A stretch of 35,003 nucleotides of DNA. Source: Planctomycetota bacterium. GTDB taxonomy: Bacteria; Planctomycetota; Planctomycetia; Gemmatales; Gemmataceae. A program made the translations under genes and the position numbers. Of this stretch, positions 1 through 6,828 are shown one piece after another. Below the pieces are notes generated by a model. That model ran no database searches. It saw only the letters and a program-made list of their open reading frames with translations, and was not told where the DNA came from. The DNA is taken from assembly GCA_016191165.1 (NCBI GenBank), contig JACPPF010000028.1:1-35003 (forward strand), read 5' to 3'. The number at the start of each line of letters is the position of its first letter. Positions within the stretch are counted from its first letter, which is position 1.

Positions 1-3000
1 ACGTCCCATAGTTGAGCGCGGTGGGTCCAAGGCGGACGTTGTAGTTGCCCGACATGATCTGCCGCATCGCCTCGGTGTCGCCCCATTCGTCAACGGAACG
101 GCCCGCCAAACGCTGCGCCGTGCGGAACACGGGCGAAAGCAAGTCCGCCGTGTTGAGGACGGACCGGTCAACGAATTCCCAGATGAAGGTCGGCTGATAG
201 GTGACGCGGACGGGGTTGGCGTCCCGCCAGGCAACGAATGAATCCAACGACATGGAATCGGCCAGCCGCCGAATGCTGGAGGGCAGCTGATTGAACGCTT
301 GCTGTTGCGCCGCCGTGAAGCCGGTGAGCGCACGCTGGCGGGTTGAGGCGTGGCGGAAAATCGTTTGCAAATCGGGCGTCTTGTCAACCACGCGCATTTG
401 GCCATTGAAGCGGTCGCTCAAGAACTCGCGCATTTGCTGGGCCGCCGTGGCGAGCGACGACGAACCGATGCGCGTAAACGTCAACTCGGCCATGTAAAGC
501 GAATTGATGAGCGCCGAGCGATCCAGTGGATGGAGCGTGTCCGCGAAAAACTCCCGGCTGGATTGCGATGCGTCGCGCCAGCCAGCCACGAGCGGCAGGG
601 CCATGTTTTCCAGGTTGAAGCGATCCAGCGTGTAGAATTCCTCCACGCTGGCCATGCTGTTGTACGTCGGCGTGGTTTGCGCGCGTCCACCACGGAAATA
701 GCGATCGAACACATAACGCGCCGCCGAATAGAAATCGCGTCGGCCAAGTTTGACATTTGATGACTGAATGAAGTTTCGCACGGACGGATACAAATACTGC
801 GCCGTGTTGCCCGTGTAGCGCGTCATCGTGTAGAGAACCATGTTGCGTCCGACGTAGTATTGAAGTGCCGTCGGTATCGCTTGAAGTGCCGCCTGACGAG
901 CTTGCTGAATGTTTGCGATGGTGGGATTCGCACCGTAACTCAAGTCGATGGCCGCGCGTTCGCGGGCCACGAATGTTTCATAATTCGTGTCAGCCAGAAA
1001 TGCAACGCGCTGATCGAATGTCCCGCGGTAAACTTCCCAGCCCAGCATGGCCTGCGGGTCACTGGTAAGGTTTGTAACGAGGTCGGAGAATGACCGGCTG
1101 GCGGTTTGCAGGCCATACGAGGCCGCGGCGCCCGAATAATGCATTTCGGAATAGACCGTTTGGCTGATCGCCAGTGACTGCGTGGCTTGCCGGCGGAGCG
1201 TGGCGCTGGTGCTGGAACTGGCAAGTTGTTCGCTGCACCGAGCCATCTCCAAATCGAGAGCGACACGCAACAGGCTGCGTTCTGGTGGCGTCAGGCGCGT
1301 AAGGTAATTGACAAGTTCCGCAGTCGTGGCGTACCGCAGACGCGGAACAAGCGTACTGCGGACCTGATCGGCGTAGGAGTTGCGATTGGCGGCGGCTTGG
1401 GCCGGGTTATCAGAATGGGCATGATTCGCCCGGTAATAAGGGTCACCCTGTGTCGGGTCATTCATGTAGGGAGTAAACTGCAAGTAAAAGCGCTGTGCTC
1501 CGTCGTCCCCGTCAAAATCAAAGGTGTCCCCGTCGAGTGCCGTGCTCCATGTGTTCGCGGTCACCTTTGGGATGTCCACGCTCCGCAGCGCCACCAGGCG
1601 GACGTAGGCCTGGTACGTGTACAACTCATACCAGCCGGTGTCGGGGGCGGCCCATTCGAAGCCGGGGACGCGCGACCAGCGCGCGGCCACTTCTTCGCCG
1701 ATGCTGTCCGCGTCCTGCGTTCCTGCCGGCGACTGACGCCACTCCGCGTCGAGCCGGGCGATCAGCGCCGGGTCCAGCGAGGCCGCGGTCTGCGTGCGGC
1801 TCGCTCGAAGGGCGTTCCATTCGGCAAAGGTGAAGAACTCGACCCAGGTGAGGGTCGCGTTGACGCCGAACTCGGCAGCGACCTCGGCGCCGACAGCGGT
1901 GTTGTTGCCCGCGCCCGCCGGTCGGCGCAACCAGGCGCGATACTTCGCTTCAGCGAGCGTGTTGGCGAAATACGGACTGCCGGGCCAGCTCCAGTAGTCG
2001 ATTTGAACGGCGGGCGGGGCGCCGGGCCAATCGCCGGCGTTGGCATCGGGCGCGAAGAGATTGTCAACGGCGGGGCCTGGGTCATTCCAGGGCGTAAATG
2101 TGCCGCCCCAATCGCCGCCGCCGGGCAATGGGTCGCCGCCCCACGGCTCGTCGCCAGGGTCGCCACTGCCTGGGTTTGGTTCGCTTGGTGCGGTCCCGGC
2201 GCCGGCGCCCGGGGTCGTGACGCGCGCCTGGGGTGAGGTCGGCGCCAACATTCCCGAAAGAGCGAAGAGGTACGCATCCCATGCCGACGCTTCCGCGGCG
2301 ACCCAGGCATCCATCGCCGCAGTGTTGGCTTGAGCCAGGGCGGCGTCGGCGGCGCTCTCGGCCGCGTCCCATTGCGATTGCAAATTCAGCAGATCGCCCT
2401 GGTAGGCGTCCCACGCGTTTTGTTCCGCCTGGTCATACGCGGCCAATGCAGCGTCTTCGAGTGGATCGTAGACATCCCATGCCGCGGCGCTGGCCGACTC
2501 GAAATTGGTGTTCGCTGCATCGACCTCGGCGTTGTAGGCCGACAGGGCCGCGTCACTGGCGGCGTCATAATCGACATCGGCTTGCGTTTCCGCGGCGTCG
2601 CGCACCTGCTGTGCGTTGGCGTAATCGGCATCACGAATCGTCGCGGCCTGCGCCTCGGCATTGGCCAGGTCTTGCTCGGCGTTCGCCCAGGCGGTTTGGG
2701 CCGCGGAATCTTCGGGATGCTGAAGCGCGTACGCCTGGGCCGTGTCCCGGGTCGCCTGGTAGGGTATCAACGACGTTTGATAGACGCCGTCAGCTGTTTG
2801 CCTGGCGAGATCGTAGGCCTGCGCCGCGGACTGTTTCGCCTGATTCCAGGTATCGTCAGCGATGACCATGGCGGCGTCATAAACGGTTTCGGCCGCGTCC
2901 ATGCGCACGTCCAGCGCCGCTTGCGCCTGGACGGTGGCACTATCGTAAACGGTCTCGACGCTTGCATGCGCGAATTGGTACGCCTGCTCCGCGGCAGCCA

Positions 3001-3547
3001 TCGCGGTTTCATAAATTTGGTAGTGGTCGTCAGCACCCGCGTAGTAAACGGCGTTGTTGAAGTCCGTGGCCAAATCGCGCGTCATTTCCGCGGCATTCAG
3101 GGCGTCAAAATAGACCTGATCCGCCTGCGACACCGCGGCCAGGTAGTCGGCGTAGTAGGGGTCGGTCACGGTCGGCGGCGGCGGTGGGGGAGGCGGCGGG
3201 TCGCCGTAGGTGATGTTGACGGTCGCCCAGGCTGTGTCGATGTTGTCTGTTACGGTGTAGGTGAAATTCTCCGCGACGGGGGAGGCGGGGTTGGGCGTGA
3301 AGACGAACGTGCCGTCAGGGTTCATCGTGACCGAGGAACCGCCCGGAAGCGTGAAGGGTTGGCCGATGGCGGCGGGGTTGCCGTTGACCGCGGACACGCT
3401 GAGTGGATTGCCAAGATCGTTGGCGAGAACGGTGGACGCCGTGAAACCAGCGCCGGCGGGGGCGGAGTAGAAATCGTCCGCTGCGGTGGCGGCAGGGGCG
3501 AGTCGCTCCTCCAGAACCTCAACGAGCAACCGCCGCGGCCGATTCAC
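1..3547 (-). CDS. Giant exported Ig-like/hendecad-repeat protein, 3' end outside window
   Basis: The minus-strand frame is open from 3547 to the window edge, about 1180 codons with no stop. The N-terminus reads NRPRRLLVEVLEERLAPAA, the planctomycete export/surface motif. Residues about 25-115 look like a cadherin/Ig-like (tandem-95 type) domain, ending in a run of prolines. Residues about 160-435 are Ala-rich and repeat every 11 residues with an aromatic at a fixed place (for example VDYDAASDAAL, SAYNAEVDAAN), as in hendecad coiled coils. A Gly/Pro linker and a helical region of no recognised family follow. The only usual start in frame is GTG at 3547, with no clear ribosome site. An ATG at 3579 with AGG seven bases upstream is one base out of frame across a run of eight G. 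A surface or cell-wall structural role is inferred; the exact function is unknown. Confidence 0.8.
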   Translation of the reverse strand, partial: MNRPRRLLVEVLEERLAPAATAADDFYSAPAGAGFTASTVLANDLGNPLSVSAVNGNPAAIGQPFTLPGGSSVTMNPDGTFVFTPNPASPVAENFTYTVTDNIDTAWATVNITYGDPPPPPPPPPTVTDPYYADYLAAVSQADQVYFDALNAAEMTRDLATDFNNAVYYAGADDHYQIYETAMAAAEQAYQFAHASVETVYDSATVQAQAALDVRMDAAETVYDAAMVIADDTWNQAKQSAAQAYDLARQTADGVYQTSLIPYQATRDTAQAYALQHPEDSAAQTAWANAEQDLANAEAQAATIRDADYANAQQVRDAAETQADVDYDAASDAALSAYNAEVDAANTNFESASAAAWDVYDPLEDAALAAYDQAEQNAWDAYQGDLLNLQSQWDAAESAADAALAQANTAAMDAWVAAEASAWDAYLFALSGMLAPTSPQARVTTPGAGAGTAPSEPNPGSGDPGDEPWGGDPLPGGGDWGGTFTPWNDPGPAVDNLFAPDANAGDWPGAPPAVQIDYWSWPGSPYFANTLAEAKYRAWLRRPAGAGNNTAVGAEVAAEFGVNATLTWVEFFTFAEWNALRASRTQTAASLDPALIARLDAEWRQSPAGTQDADSIGEEVAARWSRVPGFEWAAPDTGWYELYTYQAYVRLVALRSVDIPKVTANTWSTALDGDTFDFDGDDGAQRFYLQFTPYMNDPTQGDPYYRANHAHSDNPAQAAANRNSYADQVRSTLVPRLRYATTAELVNYLTRLTPPERSLLRVALDLEMARCSEQLASSSTSATLRRQATQSLAISQTVYSEMHYSGAAASYGLQTASRSFSDLVTNLTSDPQAMLGWEVYRGTFDQRVAFLADTNYETFVARERAAIDLSYGANPTIANIQQARQAALQAIPTALQYYVGRNMVLYTMTRYTGNTAQYLYPSVRNFIQSSNVKLGRRDFYSAARYVFDRYFRGGRAQTTPTYNSMASVEEFYTLDRFNLENMALPLVAGWRDASQSSREFFADTLHPLDRSALINSLYMAELTFTRIGSSSLATAAQQMREFLSDRFNGQMRVVDKTPDLQTIFRHASTRQRALTGFTAAQQQAFNQLPSSIRRLADSMSLDSFVAWRDANPVRVTYQPTFIWEFVDRSVLNTADLLSPVFRTAQRLAGRSVDEWGDTEAMRQIMSGNYNVRLGPTALNYGT

Positions 3548-3575
3548 GATGGGAGCGCGTCGCCCCCCCCGATAT

Positions 3576-3660
3576 ACATAAGTTTACCTATCCAGGAAAG
3601 TGGGCGAAGCATGGTGCGATTCCTTGCGTGGGAAGTGGCGCCGATTTTTCGAGTTGGATG
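3576..3660 (-). repeat. Leader repeat, copy A, upstream of the giant protein gene
   Basis: This 85-base stretch, read on the minus strand and ending in ATGT, aligns with 34483-34566 on the plus strand. About 40 of the first 50 bases match, and the run CTGGATAGGTAAACT is identical in both. It contains the AGG ribosome site and ATG at 3579, so it looks like a conserved 5' untranslated region plus start codon rather than a random match. Confidence 0.75.
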
Positions 3661-3661
3661 A

Positions 3662-3691
3662 AGTCTACCGATGGTGCGCGAGACTTGTCAA
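3662..3691 (-). promoter_or_regulatory. Sigma70-like promoter for the giant protein gene
   Basis: On the minus strand TTGACA (3691-3686) is followed after 18 bases by TAGACT (3667-3662). The -35 box is perfect and the -10 box matches TATAAT at four of six positions. It lies directly upstream of leader copy A, which fits transcription into the giant gene. Confidence 0.5.
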
Positions 3692-3718
3692 CAACGAAAC
3701 CGAATTTCATTCGCTCCT

Positions 3719-3893
3719 CATTTATTGGCACACCTCAATTTTTTCAATCACCCGCTTTATTGATGGGGTCCATGTTCGTATGTGATTTTTCAAGCCAAAT
3801 TCCGAGGATATTGACGAACTTCGCTCCTGATTCCGAAGCCCACCCCATCAATAAAGCGGGTGATTGAATTTTTTTGAGGCCTGGCAACAAATG
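3719..3893. repeat. Large inverted repeat with 27-bp perfect core arms
   Basis: The bases at 3743-3769 and 3842-3868 are perfect reverse complements over 27 bp, separated by 72 bases. Weaker symmetry (CATTT, TTG, CCTCAA) extends outward to about 3719 and 3893. Each arm also holds a small palindrome, CAAT..ATTG. The surroundings are clearly AT-richer than the rest of the window. It may be a MITE-like remnant or a large RNA/DNA hairpin. No transposase is nearby and no target duplication is evident. The rest of the gap between 3548 and 4129 holds no convincing gene. Confidence 0.75.
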
Positions 3894-4129
3894 GCAGACA
3901 GGCCTATACCCCCGTTTCGTGAACAGTCCTCAAGAAAATCGCGGCAACCGACGACCCGACAAGGCGTTGCGACGTGATTACGACTATTCACTTACTAGCG
4001 TGCCCCGGCGCCGGCCCTGGCATTTCAGGAAAGAGGATTTTTTGCGATTTTGCACTGGCAAACTGACTGGAAATGCGCGAAAACAAGCTCAAAGCGTTTC
4101 GCCGCGCCTCTTTTCAGGAGTTGGTTGTG

Positions 4130-5164
4130 ATGAAAATGTCAACGTTGGTTGCAGCCGTTTTTTGTGTTCTGCTTGGCTCGGTCGCGCCGATTCACGCTCA
4201 GGGGGCGAAGGTGCGGATCAAGAAGGTCGAGGATGCCGTCGAGTTTTACGTCGGCGATGAACTGGTCACGCGGTACCTCATCGGCACCGCCCGGCCCAAG
4301 CCGATCTTTTGGCCCGTCAACGCGCCGGGCGGGGTGCCGTTGACGCGCTCCTGGCCGATGGCGAAGCCGCTGCCGGGCGAGGCAACCGATCATCCGCATC
4401 AGCAATCCGCCTGGTTCTGCCACGGCGATATCGTCCCCGAGGGGATGAAACTCAAGACCAAGATCAAAAACATCGCGGGCGTCGATTTCTGGTCGATTGC
4501 CAAGGGGCACGGCAAGATGCTGGTCACGTCCGTCGGCCCACCGGCGATTGCCGCCAACTCCGGGTCAATCGTCACGAAGAATGAATGGCACACCGCCGAT
4601 GGCGTCAAGATCATGGACGAAACGCGCACGATTCGGCTCTATGCGATGCCGAAGGCGCGGCTGATGGTCGTCAGCTGCGACCTGTTTGCGAGTGTTTGTA
4701 ACTTGACGTTTGCGGACACCAAGGAGGGGGCGTTCGGCATCCGCATCAATGATGTGATTCACGCTAGCGGGGCTACCAAGAAACGCCCCGCGGGCAAGGG
4801 CAAGATCCAAAACGCCGAGGGCAAGATCGGTGAGAAGGCCTGTTGGGGCCAACGCTCCGCATGGTGTGATTACTCCGGGCCCATCGGGGGCAAAACGGTT
4901 GGCCTGGCGGTGTTTGACGATCCGACGAACCCCTACCCCAGCTGCTGGCACGTGCGCGGCTACGGTCTGATGGCCGCCAACCCGTTCGGCCGGGCCAAGC
5001 GGGCGAACTTCCCCGGCGTCAAGGGGAGCAACGACCTGGTGCGGCTGGAAAAAGGCAAACACCTGACGTTTCGTTACGGCATGTTGCTGCACACCGGCGA
5101 TGCGTTTGATGGGCAGGTGGAGCCACACTATCAGCGGTATGTGAAGTTGCGCGACAAGGAGTAA
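4130..5164 (+). CDS. DUF6807 (PmoA-family) exported protein
   Basis: The protein has 344 residues. A signal peptide (MKMSTLVAAVFCVLLG..PIHAQ, residues 1-24) indicates export. The mature part matches DUF6807, which is often labelled 'methane oxygenase PmoA' although it is not a methane monooxygenase. The family hallmark DHPHQQSAWF is at residues 87-96, and the C-terminal half has the expected beta-rich pattern with HVRGYGLMAANPFG. The start at 4130 is chosen because AGGAG (4116-4120) lies nine bases upstream and the signal peptide begins there; an in-frame ATG at 4073 would add 19 residues without a signal. DUF6807 proteins often accompany planctomycete sugar-degradation and oxidoreductase genes; the substrate is unknown. 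A repeat hairpin follows the stop. Confidence 0.88.
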   Translation: MKMSTLVAAVFCVLLGSVAPIHAQGAKVRIKKVEDAVEFYVGDELVTRYLIGTARPKPIFWPVNAPGGVPLTRSWPMAKPLPGEATDHPHQQSAWFCHGDIVPEGMKLKTKIKNIAGVDFWSIAKGHGKMLVTSVGPPAIAANSGSIVTKNEWHTADGVKIMDETRTIRLYAMPKARLMVVSCDLFASVCNLTFADTKEGAFGIRINDVIHASGATKKRPAGKGKIQNAEGKIGEKACWGQRSAWCDYSGPIGGKTVGLAVFDDPTNPYPSCWHVRGYGLMAANPFGRAKRANFPGVKGSNDLVRLEKGKHLTFRYGMLLHTGDAFDGQVEPHYQRYVKLRDKE

Positions 5165-5174
5165 ACCTGGCTTG

Positions 5175-5212
5175 CGTTTAGCGCCCGCGGAACGCCGGGC
5201 GGGCGCTAAACG
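5175..5212. repeat. GTTTAGCGCCCGC dispersed hairpin, copy 1
   Basis: CGTTTAGCGCCCGC at 5175-5188 pairs perfectly with GCGGGCGCTAAACG at 5199-5212 around a 10-base loop, directly after the DUF6807 stop. The same arms recur at 9871-9908 and 13631-13687, so this is a dispersed REP-like palindrome. It lacks a T tract but could still act as a weak terminator or mRNA-stabilising hairpin. Confidence 0.85.
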
Positions 5213-5289
5213 AAGACGATGATTGAATCTGTGATTCATGATTCCTAGGATGACCTCATCGCCGTTTGTACATGGAGTCCACCTATCTC

Positions 5290-5907
5290 ATGAGTGCCAC
5301 CTCAAACCAAAAAACGCTCGCGCCGGTCTGGATTCTCGTGTTGGCGACAGGCGCCGGTGCGATTCGTCTTTTGGCAAACGTGTTCAGCGCGTTCAACGCC
5401 GCCCCGGTGGCAGCCACTGCGACGTTTACGGGCGCCCGACTGCGTATTTGGCAAGCGATGCTGGCCGTAATGGGCATCATGGTCGCCACCGATCTCGCGT
5501 TGTGGACGATGCACGCGTTTGACACTCGCTACACGCCCTGGGACGCGCTTCGGCTCTGGGTGTATCCGTGCCTACTGGTCAATGTCATTCTCGGCGCGTG
5601 CCTGGTTCGAAGTCCAAACTACTGGCGGTTCCCACAAATCGGCGTCGCCTCGCTGCTTGGCAGCGTGCAGTTCTTTCTCGTTACCAATTTCGCCTGCTGG
5701 CTCGACCCGCGCTTTGGTTATGCCACCGACTGGCCTGGCTTGCTCGATTGCTACATCCGAGCCTTGCCGTTTTGGCGGTCCACGTTGGCGAGCGACGTTC
5801 TCTTCACCTTCGGTTTGTTCGGCTGCGAAGCCCTGGCGGTTTATTTGGCACAGCGCCGACTCGCAGCTGTTGAACCGAGCGAGGTTCCCACCGGAGTACA
5901 GGGATGA
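5290..5907 (+). CDS. DUF6580-like integral membrane protein
   Basis: The protein has 205 residues with several hydrophobic segments, for example around AMLAVMGIMVATDLAL, PCLLVNVILGACLV and DVLFTFGLFGCEALAVYL. The order 'FFLVTNFACWL..Y..DWPGLLDCYIRALPFWRSTLASDVLFTFGLFG' is characteristic of DUF6580, a family resembling ECF-transporter S components. The N-terminal region (RLLANVFSAFNAAPVAA) corresponds to the usual RLxPHPPNFxPVxA, here without the double proline. The start is uncertain: ATG 5290 has GGAG 12 bases upstream, while ATG 5272 and TTG 5266 are in-frame alternatives. Its last four bases overlap the next gene as ATGA, implying coupled translation. Any transported ligand is unknown. Confidence 0.75.
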   Translation: MSATSNQKTLAPVWILVLATGAGAIRLLANVFSAFNAAPVAATATFTGARLRIWQAMLAVMGIMVATDLALWTMHAFDTRYTPWDALRLWVYPCLLVNVILGACLVRSPNYWRFPQIGVASLLGSVQFFLVTNFACWLDPRFGYATDWPGLLDCYIRALPFWRSTLASDVLFTFGLFGCEALAVYLAQRRLAAVEPSEVPTGVQG

Positions 5908-6191
5908 AATTCGCCGCGATCATCGAATACATCCAGGACAAAACCAAGATCGGCGAGGTCAGGCCGATTCATCGCCAGTATCTTGCAAGCCTTAAAGAAA
6001 AAGGGCAGCTGGCGGCATCAGGTCCGTTCACCGACGACTGGGGCGCGCTCATTGTCTACGAAGCGCCATCGAAGGAAGAAGCCGAAGCCTTGCTCAAGGG
6101 CGATCCGTTCCACCAAGCCGGCATCTTCGTGAGCTACGTTCTTCGCCCCTGGAACACGGTGATTGCCAATCGCGACCTGTTCCCCGCGTGA
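5904..6191 (+). CDS. YciI-like (YCII domain) protein
   Basis: The 95-residue protein matches the YciI-like family, small ferredoxin-fold proteins: MKFAAIIEYIQDK at the start, HRQYLASLKEKGQLAASGPFTDD in the middle, then EAEALLKGDPFHQAGIFVSYVLRPW. The conserved His (HRQYL) and the Asp of GDPFHQAG are present. Its ATG overlaps the stop of the upstream membrane protein (ATGA), so the two are almost certainly co-transcribed. The family has been linked to dioxygenase/lactonase-like chemistry, but the function here cannot be told. Confidence 0.85.
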   Translation: MKFAAIIEYIQDKTKIGEVRPIHRQYLASLKEKGQLAASGPFTDDWGALIVYEAPSKEEAEALLKGDPFHQAGIFVSYVLRPWNTVIANRDLFPA

Positions 6192-6464
6192 GCCGTTGGC
6201 CTTTTGGCGCCCGCAATTGAGCATCACCGGGCGAAAAACCTCCTGTCTAATCTTGCCGCACGATGGATTGTCCTGCTCCGGTCATTTGCAGCGAAAGGGA
6301 TCAGTTTCCAAACTTTTCGCAAGCTGGTTTTTCGTCTATTGATGAGTGCCGAGCTGACGTAGAAAAAAAAAAAGTCAATCTAACTTGTTTCCAACTTGTT
6401 CGTTAGGGTGAATTGCGGAAGCGAAAAACAATCTGATCGTGCTTTGGCATCTTCCTTGCTATCC

Positions 6465-6597
6465 CACTCACGTCGCGATAGGGCGGAAGCGAGTCCCGGC
6501 CTTGAGCGACGTTGAGCCTTAACCTGCTCACACACTCCCACCCCGGTACGCACGGGGTGCAGTGGGAAGCGAGTCCCCGCTGTACCCCGTGCAACCA
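6465..6597. repeat. Intergenic palindromic repeat cluster
   Basis: Two hairpin-forming units lie side by side. One is bounded by CGTCGC and GCGACG. The other pairs GCACGGGGTGCAG with CTGTACCCCGTGC with one G-T wobble. Both carry GGAAGCGAGTCCC (6485-6497 and 6565-6577). I see no gene in the gap 6192-6828; it contains this cluster, a terminator, another inverted repeat and a possible promoter. Confidence 0.6.
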
Positions 6598-6644
6598 TCT
6601 CTCGAAATCTGTCCTACAACATCAGTTCCAACGATTTCACACCA

Positions 6645-6671
6645 AGAGCCGAGCAGGGAAGGCTCTTTTTC
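6645..6671 (+). terminator. Rho-independent terminator
   Basis: AGAGCC (6645-6650) pairs with GGCTCT (6661-6666) around a 10-base loop and is followed by a T run. It lies downstream of the YciI-like gene and upstream of the DUF1553 gene, so it may insulate the latter. Confidence 0.55.
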
Positions 6672-6679
6672 CTTTGCGA

Positions 6680-6740
6680 TAGGTCAGGATTTCCAACCTG
6701 ATATTTCGCAAGGGCCGTTATGTTGGCAAGCCTGACCTAC
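6680..6740. repeat. TAGGTCAGG inverted repeat
   Basis: TAGGTCAGG at 6680-6688 is the reverse complement of CCTGACCTA at 6731-6739. An inner TCAGG/CCTGA pair lies in the left half. It looks like another dispersed intergenic palindrome, judged from its form only. Confidence 0.55.
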
Positions 6741-6748
6741 TCAAGCGC

Positions 6749-6777
6749 TTGACGTGGCGCTGCAAATCGCCAACAAT
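6749..6777 (+). promoter_or_regulatory. Possible promoter of the DUF1553-DUF1501 genes
   Basis: TTGACG (6749-6754) and AACAAT (6772-6777) are separated by 17 bases and lie 51 bases before the start codon at 6829. The boxes match the sigma70 consensus at five and four of six positions, so this is a modest candidate. Confidence 0.3.
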
Positions 6778-6828
6778 GGACGCTGGTATTCTCGCCTACC
6801 CGCAAGCATTACGAGCCGAGGAGTTCGG

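Noticed and set aside
1187-3661. Long plus-strand open frames (349 and 443 codons) in the first 3.7 kb
   Set aside because: They are rich in Arg, Gly and Val without any family features and lie antisense to the minus-strand frame, which has an export motif, an Ig-like domain and regular repeats.
3628-3867. 79-codon plus-strand frame across the inverted repeat
   Set aside because: It is formed by the two arms of the inverted repeat and has no ribosome site or protein-like features.
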